Below, piece by piece: positions 30,527 through 41,026 of a stretch of 64,000 bases of DNA. Source of the stretch: an uncultured Enterobacterales bacterium (GTDB lineage Bacteria; Pseudomonadota; Gammaproteobacteria; Enterobacterales; CALYQQ01); assembly GCA_945288535.1 (NCBI GenBank), contig CALYQQ010000018.1:1-64000 (forward strand), written 5' to 3'. A program made the position numbers and the translations under genes. The notes beneath the pieces are model-generated. The model was not told the DNA's origin and made no database searches. It was given only the letters and a program-made list of their open reading frames with translations. How positions within the stretch are numbered: position 1 is the first letter of the stretch; the number at the start of each line of letters is the position of its first letter.

Positions 30527-33172
30527 GTGAAATTCATTAAATATTTATTCGTTCTATTGTTCAATATGATCTTATTTGGGATAGTCGGTTTATTTGTCCT
30601 CTATAAGTACATTGAACCAGAGTTACCAGATGTTGGTACGCTAAAAGATATTCGCTTACAAAAACCATTATTAGTTTATAGTGCTGATGGTGAGCTAATT
30701 GCTCAATATGGCGAAAAGCGTCGCATACCTTTAACGATAGATCAAATTCCTCCTAAAATGGTACAAGCATTTATTGCCATTGAAGATCGACGTTTTTATG
30801 AACACCATGGTTTTGACCCAAAAGGGATCCTGCGTGCTGTCTATGTTATGGTGAAAAAAGGTGGTGCGACACAAGGGGGAAGTACCATTACGCAACAATT
30901 AGCCAAAAATGTCTTTTTGTCGCCCAAGCGTGATATTAAACGTAAAATTCGTGAGCTATTCTTAGCAATACATATTGAAAGAAAATTTAGTAAAGAAGAA
31001 ATCCTTGAGTTATATCTTAATAAAATTTTCTTAGGCCAACGAGCCTATGGTATAGGTGCAGCAGCTTATGTCTATTTTGGTAAAGATGTTAAAGATCTAA
31101 CCTTAGGTGAAATGGCCACTATTGCTGGTCTTCCTAGTTCGCCTTCCGTCACAAATCCTATAAATTCTAAGAAGAATGCGATAGCTCGGCGTAATGTTGT
31201 ATTGAAAAAGATGTTAGAAGAAAAATTTATAACGGAAGATGACTATTCTAACGCTATTAATGAACCCATGATTGCTTATTATCACGAGCCAGAAATTAAG
31301 TATTCCGCACCTTACTTAACAGAAATGGTCCGCCAGGCGATGGTTAAACAGTTTGGTGATGAAGCAACAACGAGTGGTTATCGTGTTTATACGACTATCA
31401 CGCGAAAATTACAGCAAACAGCGACAGAGGCACTACAAAGTAATCTATTAGATTATGATATGCGTCATGGTTATCGCGGTCCAGTTACGCATTTATGGCA
31501 ACAGGGTTCCCCTGATTGGGATAAAGAACAAATTATTGCTAAGCTTAAAACGATTCAAGAATATGGTCCTTTAAGAATAGCCGCTGTCACAGATGTTAAT
31601 GCGCAAAAAGCAATAGTCATGCTTAATAATGGTAACCTTGTTACACTACAATTTGATAATGTTAAATGGGCAAATCCTAAAGCAAAAGGTGTTAATGAGA
31701 TCATTCAAGTAGGAAATGTTATCTGGTTACGACCGCATGATCAGCAATGGTTATTATCACAAGTACCTGAAGTTAATTCTGGTTTTGTTGCATTAAATCC
31801 TGATGATGGTGCTATTTTAGCTTTAGTTGGTGGTTTTGATTTTTATGCTAGTCAATTTAATCGAGTTACACAATCCATTCGCCAAGTAGGGTCAACTATA
31901 AAACCTTTTATTTATGCGTCTGCGCTTGATAAAGGAATGACAGCTGCGACAATTCTAAATGATTTACCTATTACCCATTGGGATGAAAATGGATATGCGA
32001 AATGGCGACCTAAAAATGCTACACCTAAATATAGCGGACCATTGCGACTGCGCGTTGGTTTAGGGCAATCTAAAAATGTGATGACAGTGAGAGCAATGCG
32101 TGCTGTGGGTGTTGATTACGTTGCTGATTATCTTGAACGTTTTGGTTTAACACCACGTAGTATTGAGCGAACTGAATCGCTGGCACTGGGTGCTGCTACG
32201 CTAACACCTTTGCAACTCGCAAGAGGCTATGCTGTATTTGCAAATGGTGGCTATCTTATTGATCCTTATTTTATTAGTAAAATCGAATCAGATAGTGGAG
32301 ATATCCTATTTAAGGCACAACCTAAGACAGTATGTAAAGAATGTAATTTACCGGTTATTTATGGTGAAACTGAAAAATCATCAATGCTAATGAATCAAAA
32401 TTTAGAAGATGTTATTTATTCGACTAAAGAGCCATCGGTCATTGTTGATGAGGAACTTGAAGCTGGAGAAGAAATAACAGCACTTCCACCAATAATGGAG
32501 CTACCTCATTTGGAAGTGCTTGGTAATAATCCATCTAATGATCAAAGCAATAATGAGAGAACTGAAGCAAATACTACGGTAACATCTCAATCTCCAGCAG
32601 AAAAGAATAAACATACGAATGCATTACCTAATACAAAACCTAAAGAAAATTATGCACCTAGGGTAATCAGTACACAATTAGCTTTTTTGATGAACGACTT
32701 GCTAAAAAGTAATATTTCGGGTGAAGCAGGTGGTAATTGGTTACCGACAGGCTGGCGTGCAGCAAAGGAATTAAAACGACCTGATATTGCAGGTAAAACG
32801 GGAACAACCAATAAAACAAAAGATGCTTGGTTTACAGGTTATGGTCCAGGTGTAATTGCAACAGTTTGGGTCGGCTTTGATGATCATAAATATAGTTTGG
32901 GTCGTGGTGAAGAGGGAAGTAAAACAGCCTTACCTGTTTGGACTAATTTCATGAAAGTTGCTCTTGCAAATGTACCTGTAGAAAAAGTCACCATTCCCGA
33001 GGGTATTGTGACTTATCCAATTGATATGAAAACAGGTAATTTAAAACCTTCAGGTGGACCCGGTACGCGCCAAGAATATTTTATTAAAGGTACAGAACCC
33101 ACTCGTGAATCATCTAACGATAGTGGAACAGTTATTGTCTCCGGAAATGGCAAAACAGAAGAATTATTTTAA
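30527..33172 (+). CDS. mrcA: Penicillin-binding protein 1A (bifunctional class A)
   Basis: An 881-residue inner-membrane murein synthase. An N-terminal anchor helix (about 5-27) is followed by the glycosyltransferase domain (about 60-230) with EDRRFYEHHGFDPKG and GGSTITQQLAKN. An OB-like insert precedes the transpeptidase domain, with catalytic Ser in GSTIKP, SKN in GQSKNVM and KTGT in AGKTGTTNKTKDAWFTGY. It is about 30 residues longer than the E. coli protein, mostly in a Glu/Asn/Pro-rich linker near 630-710. It polymerises and cross-links peptidoglycan. Confidence 0.97.
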   Translation: MKFIKYLFVLLFNMILFGIVGLFVLYKYIEPELPDVGTLKDIRLQKPLLVYSADGELIAQYGEKRRIPLTIDQIPPKMVQAFIAIEDRRFYEHHGFDPKGILRAVYVMVKKGGATQGGSTITQQLAKNVFLSPKRDIKRKIRELFLAIHIERKFSKEEILELYLNKIFLGQRAYGIGAAAYVYFGKDVKDLTLGEMATIAGLPSSPSVTNPINSKKNAIARRNVVLKKMLEEKFITEDDYSNAINEPMIAYYHEPEIKYSAPYLTEMVRQAMVKQFGDEATTSGYRVYTTITRKLQQTATEALQSNLLDYDMRHGYRGPVTHLWQQGSPDWDKEQIIAKLKTIQEYGPLRIAAVTDVNAQKAIVMLNNGNLVTLQFDNVKWANPKAKGVNEIIQVGNVIWLRPHDQQWLLSQVPEVNSGFVALNPDDGAILALVGGFDFYASQFNRVTQSIRQVGSTIKPFIYASALDKGMTAATILNDLPITHWDENGYAKWRPKNATPKYSGPLRLRVGLGQSKNVMTVRAMRAVGVDYVADYLERFGLTPRSIERTESLALGAATLTPLQLARGYAVFANGGYLIDPYFISKIESDSGDILFKAQPKTVCKECNLPVIYGETEKSSMLMNQNLEDVIYSTKEPSVIVDEELEAGEEITALPPIMELPHLEVLGNNPSNDQSNNERTEANTTVTSQSPAEKNKHTNALPNTKPKENYAPRVISTQLAFLMNDLLKSNISGEAGGNWLPTGWRAAKELKRPDIAGKTGTTNKTKDAWFTGYGPGVIATVWVGFDDHKYSLGRGEEGSKTALPVWTNFMKVALANVPVEKVTIPEGIVTYPIDMKTGNLKPSGGPGTRQEYFIKGTEPTRESSNDSGTVIVSGNGKTEELF

Positions 33173-33200
33173 TCACATAATATAATATTTATCTTGATCT

Positions 33201-33223
33201 CTTTTCCCTATAATAGGGAAAAG
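33201..33223. terminator. Hairpin between convergent mrcA and nudE
   Basis: A perfect 10-bp stem, CTTTTCCCTA (33201-33210) and TAGGGAAAAG (33214-33223), with a 3-nt loop in the 69-bp gap between the two converging genes. U-tracts are short, so it is a probable but imperfect bidirectional terminator. Confidence 0.55.
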
Positions 33224-33241
33224 GGATACAATCAATATAAG

Positions 33242-33793
33242 TTATACGTTACCATTTAAATATTCTTTAGCTAAAAAAAGAGCACAAATATTGCGTGATT
33301 CGCAAAAATCTGTTTCATTTAGTAATGACATCATTTCATTGATTGGCCAGTGGATCACGGGTAAGGGTTCTGGTTCATCACCTTGACGCTTTTCAGGATA
33401 CAAATCTTCAGCAATTATTATTGTCATCTGATTAGAAAAATAGCTGGGTGATGTTGTTACTTGTGATAAGATCGATAGACGTTTTGCACCAAAGCCAACC
33501 TCCTCCATCAATTCACGGTTAGCCGCTCGAAAAATATCTTCTCCTGGCTCGATAGCTCCTTTAGGAAAACCAAGTTCGTAGTTTTCAATCCCTACAGCAT
33601 ATTCCCGGATAAGTAATAATTCACTACCATTTACAGGGACAATCATTACGGCGTTTTGATGGCCTGGTTTCATTCTTTCATAAGTTCGTTGTTCACCATT
33701 ACTAAACGTCAGATCAACTTGCTCGATACAAAATAATGAAGATTTAGCGATTGTATTTATCCTTGTAATTGTTGGTTTGTTTATGTTTTTCAT
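33242..33793 (-). CDS. nudE: ADP compounds hydrolase NudE
   Basis: A 183-residue Nudix hydrolase. The Nudix box GAIEPGEDIFRAANRELMEE (followed by VG) fits GX5EX7REUXEEXGU exactly, so it should be active on ADP-ribose, NADH or Ap3A as in E. coli. Convergent with mrcA. In E. coli igaA (yrfF) and yrfG lie on the other side before hslR; both are missing. Confidence 0.95.
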   Translation of the reverse strand: MKNINKPTITRINTIAKSSLFCIEQVDLTFSNGEQRTYERMKPGHQNAVMIVPVNGSELLLIREYAVGIENYELGFPKGAIEPGEDIFRAANRELMEEVGFGAKRLSILSQVTTSPSYFSNQMTIIIAEDLYPEKRQGDEPEPLPVIHWPINEMMSLLNETDFCESRNICALFLAKEYLNGNV

Positions 33794-34203
33794 AACGTAT
33801 CCTAAATATTGTCCATCTATGCTATTGGTAGCAACGAATATAACGTATATCTGATAGTTAAGCTTTATAACCTACAAGATTAACATTATTACAATATATA
33901 TTAGGTGGTCAGGTAATTTATTTATAAAATATTTAATACTAAACTCAGCCTAATAATTCATAACCAACATAAAAATAATTTAAATGTCGTCATATTTTAT
34001 GACGAGTGACTATTGATAAATGAGTGTATTTTATGTTCGAATTTACTTAATGATCAAGATGGTAGCGATTTATCTAATTAAATTAACGAAAACTCACTGA
34101 TTGTTTGATCGTTATATGATTTAACACATATCAAATAATTAAATTTGTTGAAATTGCCATTGATATTGTTATCTTTTTAGCATGATGACAGAGAGGAACT
34201 TAT
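33794..34203. other. Gap where igaA and yrfG lie in E. coli
   Basis: 410 bp, AT-rich, no open frame. A 7-bp perfect hairpin (CGTCATA-TTT-TATGACG, 33988-34004) is the only structure noticed. The space is far too short to hold igaA (about 2.1 kb) or recognisable remnants of it. Confidence 0.5.
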
Positions 34204-34611
34204 ATGAGCAATCATAGTATAACCGTTACTGGCGCAATAAGACTTGAAAAATGGTTATGGGCGGCTCGTTTCTATAAAACGCGTCAACTTGCTCGTGAAA
34301 TGATAAAAAGTGGTAAAGTTCATTATAATGGACAACGTGTAAAACCGAGTAAGTCGATAGCTATTGGCGCACAAGTTGTACTTAGACAAGGTAATGATGA
34401 GAAAACAGTTATTATCTTAAAAGCTTTCGATCAGCGACAAAATGCTACAGAAGCAGCTAAATTATATCAAGAAATCGAAGAAAGCATTGTTAAACGTGAA
34501 AAACTTGCTCAAGCACGTAGAATGGATTTAAACGCTGTATCCCATTTAGATCGGCGCCCAACTAAAAAAGAACGGCGAGATTTGCTCCGCTTTAGACAAA
34601 AAGACGGTTGA
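34204..34611 (+). CDS. hslR: Heat-shock protein 15, ribosome-associated S4-domain protein
   Basis: A 135-residue protein with an S4 RNA-binding domain (about 12-70: RLEKWLWAARFYKTRQLARE and GKVHYNGQRVKPSK) and a basic C-terminal helix. Hsp15 rescues 50S subunits carrying a blocked peptidyl-tRNA after heat stress. It is 30 bp upstream of hslO and clearly in one operon with it, as in E. coli. Typical length (E. coli 133). Confidence 0.95.
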   Translation: MSNHSITVTGAIRLEKWLWAARFYKTRQLAREMIKSGKVHYNGQRVKPSKSIAIGAQVVLRQGNDEKTVIILKAFDQRQNATEAAKLYQEIEESIVKREKLAQARRMDLNAVSHLDRRPTKKERRDLLRFRQKDG

Positions 34612-34641
34612 AACGCATAATCCTTATGATAAGAGAATAGT

Positions 34642-35529
34642 ATGATTAAACACGATAAACTTTATCGCTATTTATTTGAAAATAAGTCAGTTAGGGGTGA
34701 GCTTGTTAATGTTTCCCAGACACTAGAATCAATGTTGGCGAAACATACTTATCCCCCCGCTGTACAAAAGTTATTAGGGGAACTATTAGTTGCTACTAGT
34801 TTATTAACGGCGACATTAAAATTTGAAGGTGATATTACCGTACAATTACAAAGTGAAGGTCCTGTTCGTTTGGTTGTTATTAACGGTAATAATTTACAAG
34901 AAATGCGGGGACTTGCTCGTGTAGAGGGTGAAATTACTGATAATGCATCGTTGCAAGATATGATGGCTGGTGGGTATTTAGCAATTACCATATCTCCTTC
35001 AGATGGGGAGCGCTATCAAGGTATTGTTGAACTTACAGGTTGCTCATTAGCTGATTGTATCGAAAATTATTTTAGGCAATCCGAACAATTACCAACTCGA
35101 TTATTTATTCGTACTGGGATTGATGACAAAAACCATATAGCAGCTGCTGGTATGTTATTACAGGTATTACCTTCAAATGACAACCGTGAAGACGAATTTG
35201 AGCATCTCTCTAAATTAACAGAAACAATTAAAGCGGAAGAATTATTTAATCTGGATATAAAGGAAATTCTTTATCGTTTGTATCATCAGGAAGATGTTAC
35301 TTTATTTGAAGCACAACGAGTAACATTTCAATGTACTTGTTCAAGACAACGTTGTATCAACACACTGATGTTGCTTGAAAATAAGGCACTCGACGACATC
35401 ATAAAAGAAGATGGTACTGTCGATATGCAATGTGATTTTTGTGGCAGTCATTATATTTTTGATTTAGTCGATATTGAAGTCATTCGCTCTGAACGCAAGT
35501 ATGCGTTAAATAATAGCAAGTTACATTAA
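34642..35529 (+). CDS. hslO: Redox-regulated holdase Hsp33
   Basis: A 295-residue chaperone activated by oxidation. The four zinc-binding cysteines are present as CxC (residues near 231-233, TCSRQRC) and CxxC (near 264-267, QCDFCGSHY). On oxidative stress the zinc is released and the protein holds unfolding substrates. Second gene of hslRO, with its own terminator 20 bp later. Confidence 0.96.
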   Translation: MIKHDKLYRYLFENKSVRGELVNVSQTLESMLAKHTYPPAVQKLLGELLVATSLLTATLKFEGDITVQLQSEGPVRLVVINGNNLQEMRGLARVEGEITDNASLQDMMAGGYLAITISPSDGERYQGIVELTGCSLADCIENYFRQSEQLPTRLFIRTGIDDKNHIAAAGMLLQVLPSNDNREDEFEHLSKLTETIKAEELFNLDIKEILYRLYHQEDVTLFEAQRVTFQCTCSRQRCINTLMLLENKALDDIIKEDGTVDMQCDFCGSHYIFDLVDIEVIRSERKYALNNSKLH

Positions 35530-35549
35530 TATATTTTATCGAATAAATT

Positions 35550-35587
35550 AGCAGATGATATTTATACTTCATCTGCTTTTTCTTTTT
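35550..35587 (+). terminator. Intrinsic terminator of hslRO
   Basis: AGCAGATGA (35550-35558) pairs with TCATCTGCT (35569-35577), a 9-bp stem with a 10-nt loop, followed by TTTTCTTTTT. Confidence 0.9.
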
Positions 35588-36053
35588 CAATTAATATATA
35601 GTAGCGTTATAAAGAATAATATTATAATGAACAAACTGCTTTTTATTACTAGCTATTATTTGTTCAGCGTTTAATTTAATTTCATATTGAACATAATTAA
35701 ATTAAAATAAATACCTAAGTAATTAAAGAGGTTCATTAAATAAGCCTCAATTTATAAAAATTTATTATAATTTTTCCATTTAATTTTAATTATTTTAGTT
35801 TAAGACTGTATAAATCTAACTAAAATAAAAAAACTGTATTAATTTCAGTTGATTATTTTTTATTAAATAATGATTAGTTTCTAAAATTTTTATTATTTTT
35901 CTGATTTCAGCATAATTAATAAGTATCTATTATCTATTTTCTAAATAATCTAATATTTATTGAAATATTTGAGATTCATCTCGGTTATGCATATTTAAAA
36001 ACATATAATGATCATAAGATTATATTTTAATCATTCGAGCAAGGAGACCTGAA
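35588..36053. other. pckA upstream region with a probable promoter
   Basis: 466 bp of AT-rich DNA with no open frame. A TTGAGA (35969-35974) with TATTTA 17 bp later (35992-35997) is the best sigma-70-type promoter before pckA, leaving a leader of about 50 nt. AAGGAG lies just before the ATG. I did not find a convincing CRP or FNR site. Confidence 0.5.
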
Positions 36054-37679
36054 ATGACGTTATCTGAGCAAATAAGTAAAGATCTTATATCTTATGGTAT
36101 TAAAGGAGTAGAAGAAATTGTCTATAATCCGAGTTACGATACATTGTTTGATGAAGAAACGCGTTATGATTTAAAAGGTTATGAACGTGGTACACTAACG
36201 ACACTTGGTGCTGTCGCTGTTGATACTGGAGTTTTTACTGGCCGTTCTCCCAAGGATAAGTATATTGTTCGCGATGATGTGACTCGAAATACCTTTTGGT
36301 GGTCCGATCAAGGTAAAGGAAAAAATGACAATAAACCTATGTCATTAGACGTTTGGTCGAGTTTGAAAAGTCGCGTTGTTCAGCAGTTATCAAATAAACG
36401 TTTGTTTGTTATTGATGCCTTTTGTGGTGCTAATGAAAATACGCGTTTAAACGTCCGTTTTATAACGGAAGTAGCCTGGCAGGCACATTTTGTAAAAAAT
36501 ATGTTTATTCGTCCTGATGATAAAGCATTAATTGGGTTTAAGCCTGATTTCATTGTTATGAATGGAGCAAAATGTACTAATCCAGACTGGCAAGCGCAAG
36601 GGTTGCATTCCGAAAATTTTATTGCCTTTAATTTAACAGAATGTATACAACTAATTGGTGGTTCTTGGTATGGCGGTGAGATGAAAAAAGGAATGTTCTC
36701 TATGATGAACTACTTACTGCCATTAAAAGGAATAGCTTCAATGCATTGCTCTGCCAATGTGGGTGAAAAAGATGATGTTGCTATTTTCTTTGGTTTGTCC
36801 GGAACAGGTAAAACAACACTTTCTACCGATCCTAAACGTCGTTTAATTGGTGATGACGAACATGGTTGGGATGATGATGGCGTATTTAATTTTGAAGGTG
36901 GCTGTTATGCGAAAACGATTAAACTATCTAAGGAAGCCGAACCTGATATTTATAATGCGATTACACGTGACGCATTATTAGAAAATGTTGTGGTATTGTC
37001 TAATGGTTCCGTTGATTTTAATGATGCATCGAAAACAGAAAATACACGTGTATCTTATCCTATTTATCATATTAAAAATATTGTTAAACCAATATCTAAA
37101 GCGGGTCATGCACAAAAAGTCATTTTTTTATCCGCCGATGCCTTCGGTGTATTACCCCCTGTCTCGTGCCTGACAGCAGAACAAACGCAATATCATTTTT
37201 TGTCAGGTTTTACTGCTAAACTAGCAGGTACTGAACGTGGTGTTACTGAACCAACACCAACATTTTCAGCATGCTTTGGTGCTGCATTTTTATCATTACA
37301 TCCAACACAATATGCAGATGTTTTACTTAAAAGAATGAAGGCGGCTGGCGCAAAAGCTTATTTAGTGAATACTGGCTGGAATGGAACAGGTAAACGTATC
37401 TCAATTAAAGATACCCGCGGTATTATTGATGCTATTCTCAATGGTGATATAGATAAATCACCCACAGAAACTTTACCGATCTTTAATCTAAAAATTCCTA
37501 CTAATTTGCCAAGTGTAGATACAAAGATTTTGGACCCTAGAAATACCTATGCTTCTCCAGCAGAATGGGAAACAAAAGCAGTGGATTTAGCCGTTCGTTT
37601 TATCAAGAATTTTGATCAATATACGGATACGCCTGCAGGTAAAGCATTAGTAGATGCAGGCCCACAATTGCCTGAGTAA
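36054..37679 (+). CDS. pckA: Phosphoenolpyruvate carboxykinase (ATP)
   Basis: A 541-residue gluconeogenic enzyme converting oxaloacetate and ATP to phosphoenolpyruvate, ADP and CO2. Visible motifs are the substrate-binding RSPKDKYIV, the P-loop [11 protein letters not shown] (kinase-1a), and kinase-2 [13 protein letters not shown]. Length equals the E. coli protein (540). Monocistronic with its own promoter and terminator; its retention suggests growth on amino acids or C4 acids from the host. Confidence 0.97.
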   Translation: MTLSEQISKDLISYGIKGVEEIVYNPSYDTLFDEETRYDLKGYERGTLTTLGAVAVDTGVFTGRSPKDKYIVRDDVTRNTFWWSDQGKGKNDNKPMSLDVWSSLKSRVVQQLSNKRLFVIDAFCGANENTRLNVRFITEVAWQAHFVKNMFIRPDDKALIGFKPDFIVMNGAKCTNPDWQAQGLHSENFIAFNLTECIQLIGGSWYGGEMKKGMFSMMNYLLPLKGIASMHCSANVGEKDDVAIFFGLSGTGKTTLSTDPKRRLIGDDEHGWDDDGVFNFEGGCYAKTIKLSKEAEPDIYNAITRDALLENVVVLSNGSVDFNDASKTENTRVSYPIYHIKNIVKPISKAGHAQKVIFLSADAFGVLPPVSCLTAEQTQYHFLSGFTAKLAGTERGVTEPTPTFSACFGAAFLSLHPTQYADVLLKRMKAAGAKAYLVNTGWNGTGKRISIKDTRGIIDAILNGDIDKSPTETLPIFNLKIPTNLPSVDTKILDPRNTYASPAEWETKAVDLAVRFIKNFDQYTDTPAGKALVDAGPQLPE

Positions 37680-37698
37680 TATTCTAGTCGAATTTAAA

Positions 37699-37730
37699 AT
37701 AAAACGGCTGTTGAAAGCCGTTTTATGCTA
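37699..37730 (+). terminator. Intrinsic terminator of pckA
   Basis: ATAAAACGGCT (37699-37709) pairs with AGCCGTTTTAT (37716-37726), an 11-bp perfect stem with a 6-nt loop and the U-run inside the distal arm, 20 bp after the stop codon. Confidence 0.9.
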
Positions 37731-38085
37731 AAAAACAGAATATATAAATATAATAAATTTACTAAGATTTACGTAGAAAGTTAATAAAGATAGCTATTTT
37801 CTAATAAAATGGATTCATAATTGAATAAGTTAATTAGAGTTAGCTTAATTATCTCGTTAATAATTTGATATTAGTAATAAATTTTCTTATTTATAGAGTA
37901 ACCTACTTGAACTATATAACTCACGATAACTTACTCTTATGTCAATTAATATTTGTATTATTTTATTTTTCTTCAGTAATTATTGTTTATAATTAACTGA
38001 ATTGATTAAATAAATCGTTTATTAATAATTATAATAGTTTTTATTGGTATCATTTTTTTATTATATTAAATAAACACATAATAAT
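37731..38085. other. Gap between pckA and envZ
   Basis: About 355 bp of very AT-rich DNA between converging genes, no open frame, and no clear terminator for envZ. Confidence 0.4.
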
Positions 38086-39444
38086 TTAAGCTGATTTCTT
38101 TTTGTCAACAAGAGATGATATTGGTTTTTTGACTTCCGATAAATAAATTCTAATTAATAAGCCATTACGAGAACTGCGAGAAACTTCAATTTCACCATTA
38201 TGACTATCCGTGATCCGTTGTAGAATAGCTAAACCTAAACCAGTACCACTGCTACTACGGGCACTTTCTCCTCTTACAAATGGCTGGAATAATTGAGGTA
38301 ACTTCTCAGGATCAATTCCAGGTCCATCATCTTCTACCTGAAACCAAATTTGGCAAGCTTTTTTTCCACTACTTACTTTTATCCAACCATTACCGTAACG
38401 CTCAGCATTACCAATCATATTTAATACCGCACGTTTAATTGAAAGTGGATGAATTTCTGCAAATAATGGTGTTTCTGAAAGTTCAGTATCTATTTCGTGA
38501 ACACCTTGTTCAACATCTAATATTTCCTTAAGAACTAAATTAATATCTTTTAGTTCTGTTGGCATTTCCTGACCTGTACGCAAATAATCAAGAAATTGAC
38601 CTATAATTGCATTACATTCTTCAATATCATTATTAATCGAATCAGCTAAATAATTATCAGTTAAATCCATCATTTCAGTTGCTAACCTAATGCGCGTTAG
38701 TGGTGTACGTAAGTCATGGCTAATACCTGCCATTAACAAGGTACGATCATCGGCTAACTGTTTGACACTTGCCGCCATGTGATTAAATGCATTTGTTACA
38801 GAACGAACTTCTGAAGAACCATATTCTCGCAATGGTGGTGGTGTGATCCCCTGTGCAACTTGTAAGGCAGCTCGTTCTAATGCAACAAGTGGCCGATTTT
38901 GAATTTTAATAAATAACCAAGCACCAATAATAGCAATTGCAATAATAGCAATAATGTAACGCAGTAAGGGTAAGAAATCACCTTGCTGTATTTCCGTTAG
39001 CGGTACACGCACCCAAATATCCGGCGACAACCAAGTATTTAGCCACATGACAGACAAAGTGTTTCCCATCATTACTCTAACTTCAGTTTTACCACCAAAT
39101 TCCTGCGTCATTCGATTACTGAGATAAGCGTTATAAGTCGCAAGATTTAAACCATTTTCATAAGCAGCACTTTGTGTATAGAGTGAAATACCTAATTCAC
39201 GATGCATATCCGCTCGGAAAGCAAGAGGGAGTTCCACCATAGTACCATCTGCTTGCTCTAGATTATCAGTCATCAACAACTGAATATCATAGGCAAGCAG
39301 TTTATTGAACTGCTGTAACGTTGGTAAAATAGCAAAATTAAAAATTACCAGATAGGTTGTACCTAAACTGGTAAAGAGTAATATAACAATAAGCAATAGG
39401 GTTTGCGCAAATGAACTGCGAAAAGGCGAGCCCCATAGCTTCAT
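38086..39444 (-). CDS. envZ: Osmosensor histidine kinase EnvZ
   Basis: A 452-residue inner-membrane kinase with two membrane helices (about 15-35 and 162-180), a periplasmic domain between them, a HAMP segment, and the H-box [21 protein letters not shown] with phospho-His243. The CA domain has [10 protein letters not shown] (N-box), DDGPGI (G1) and GTGLGLAI (G2). It phosphorylates and dephosphorylates OmpR. Same length class as E. coli (450). Its start overlaps the ompR stop by 4 bp. Confidence 0.96.
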   Translation of the reverse strand: MKLWGSPFRSSFAQTLLLIVILLFTSLGTTYLVIFNFAILPTLQQFNKLLAYDIQLLMTDNLEQADGTMVELPLAFRADMHRELGISLYTQSAAYENGLNLATYNAYLSNRMTQEFGGKTEVRVMMGNTLSVMWLNTWLSPDIWVRVPLTEIQQGDFLPLLRYIIAIIAIAIIGAWLFIKIQNRPLVALERAALQVAQGITPPPLREYGSSEVRSVTNAFNHMAASVKQLADDRTLLMAGISHDLRTPLTRIRLATEMMDLTDNYLADSINNDIEECNAIIGQFLDYLRTGQEMPTELKDINLVLKEILDVEQGVHEIDTELSETPLFAEIHPLSIKRAVLNMIGNAERYGNGWIKVSSGKKACQIWFQVEDDGPGIDPEKLPQLFQPFVRGESARSSSGTGLGLAILQRITDSHNGEIEVSRSSRNGLLIRIYLSEVKKPISSLVDKKKSA

Positions 39445-40160
39445 TGTGGTTTGCCATCAGGAACAAACACATAGCCTAGTCCCCAAACAGTTTGAATATA
39501 GCGAGGATGGGCAGGATCTTCTTCTATCATCCGACGGAGTCGGGAAATTTGTACGTCAATTGAACGTTCCATAGCACTATATTCTCGCCCTCTAGCCAAA
39601 TTCATTAGCTTGTCTCGTGATAATGGTTCACGTGGATGACTTACTAATACCTTAAGTACGGCAAATTCACCACTTGTTAAAGGTATGGCTTCATCATCTT
39701 TAAACATTTCCCTTGTACCAAGATTAAGCTGAAATTTTCCGAAAGAAATTAAAGCATCTTCTTGTGAAGGCGCGCCTGGTAACTCTACTGATTGGCGACG
39801 TAAAACAGCTCGAATACGAGCCAGTAACTCTCGGGGGTTAAACGGTTTGGCAATATAATCATCGGCACCAATTTCTAAGCCAACAATACGATCAACTTCT
39901 TCACCTTTAGCCGTTACCATAATAATAGGTATCGCATTATTTTGATTACGTAAACGACGACAAATGGATAACCCATCTTCACTTGGTAACATTAAATCTA
40001 ATACCATTAAGTGAAATGACTCCCTGGTTAGCAAACGATCCATCTGTTCAGCATTAGCGACACCTCGTACTTGAAAACCTTGTTCTGTAAGGTAACGTTC
40101 TAGTAACGCTCTTAATCGCATATCATCATCAACAACTAAAATTTTATAATTCTCTTGCAT
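39441..40160 (-). CDS. ompR: Response regulator OmpR
   Basis: A 239-residue regulator nearly identical to E. coli OmpR. The receiver domain (1-120) has acidic DDD at 11-13, phospho-acceptor Asp55 in [11 protein letters not shown] and Lys in YIAKPF. The C-terminal winged-helix (about 135-235) has [20 protein letters not shown] as recognition helix region. It controls porin genes. First gene of ompR-envZ. Confidence 0.98.
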   Translation of the reverse strand: MQENYKILVVDDDMRLRALLERYLTEQGFQVRGVANAEQMDRLLTRESFHLMVLDLMLPSEDGLSICRRLRNQNNAIPIIMVTAKGEEVDRIVGLEIGADDYIAKPFNPRELLARIRAVLRRQSVELPGAPSQEDALISFGKFQLNLGTREMFKDDEAIPLTSGEFAVLKVLVSHPREPLSRDKLMNLARGREYSAMERSIDVQISRLRRMIEEDPAHPRYIQTVWGLGYVFVPDGKPQ

Positions 40161-40462
40161 TCATTTAATCTCCAGCATGGATCTTATGCTCAACTTCTTA
40201 TGGGAGACAAAAGATAATCTTTATTACAATGAATAAATCTTGTAAAATCCTGTAATAAAGTTATAACTATTTTTCTCACATGTAGTTATTATGGATGAAG
40301 ATATTACAACTCGCTAATTTACAAATTAATTTATTATTATTCCATGCTATTGCAATATTGTCTAAAGGCACTTCACATCAGGTGATTGTCTATCTTTTAT
40401 TATTGAAAAAATCAAAATAAAATTGAACTAACTATATCATTTTTATTGCTTTTATGCTCCAT
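40161..40462. other. Gap between greB and ompR
   Basis: 302 bp, AT-rich, no open frame. It should contain the ompR promoter. In E. coli this is a divergent region shared with greB; here greB points the same way as ompR. Confidence 0.45.
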
Positions 40463-40945
40463 CTATACTATTGGTTGATAACTAATAGCTAAAATCCAAT
40501 AGCGCATTTTACCGCTTGGTGTGGAAACACTAATTTCATCGTCAATTTGTTTACCAATTAACGCTCTAGCTACGGGTGAATCGATTGATATCCAACCTTT
40601 TGATGGTTCAAATTCGTCTGAACCGACGAGTCTATAGACTTTTTGTTCACCTTTTTCATTTTCAAGACGTACCCAGGCACCAAAAAAAACTTTGCCTTCT
40701 TGTTTTGGATTTGCATCAACAATGATTAATATATCTAATCGTTTCGTTAAAAAGCGAATGCGCCTATCGATTTCACGTAAACGCCGCTTACCATAGATAT
40801 ATTCTGCATTTTCAGAACGGTCACCCATAGCAGCTGCTTCAGAAACTGCTTGTGTTACTGCGGGACGCTCAATACGCCAAAGGAATTTTAATTCACGATC
40901 TAAGGTTTCCCAACCTTCTCGCGTAATATAGTTACTTTTTGCCAT
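40463..40945 (-). CDS. greB: Transcription elongation factor GreB
   Basis: A 160-residue factor with an N-terminal coiled-coil (about 10-75), whose acidic tip (DRSENAEY) reaches into the RNA polymerase secondary channel, and a C-terminal FKBP-like domain containing QEGKVFFGAWVRLEN and SIDSPVARALIGK. It stimulates cleavage of backtracked RNA. It lies on the same strand as ompR, whereas in E. coli greB is divergent from ompR and co-oriented with tex. Confidence 0.95.
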   Translation of the reverse strand: MAKSNYITREGWETLDRELKFLWRIERPAVTQAVSEAAAMGDRSENAEYIYGKRRLREIDRRIRFLTKRLDILIIVDANPKQEGKVFFGAWVRLENEKGEQKVYRLVGSDEFEPSKGWISIDSPVARALIGKQIDDEISVSTPSGKMRYWILAISYQPIV

Positions 40946-41026
40946 GAATCTTCACGTTTTTTTACACTATTATAATACGTAAACCTATCGAATACTGGAA
41001 AAAATAACGCGGGTTTTCCGCAGAAG

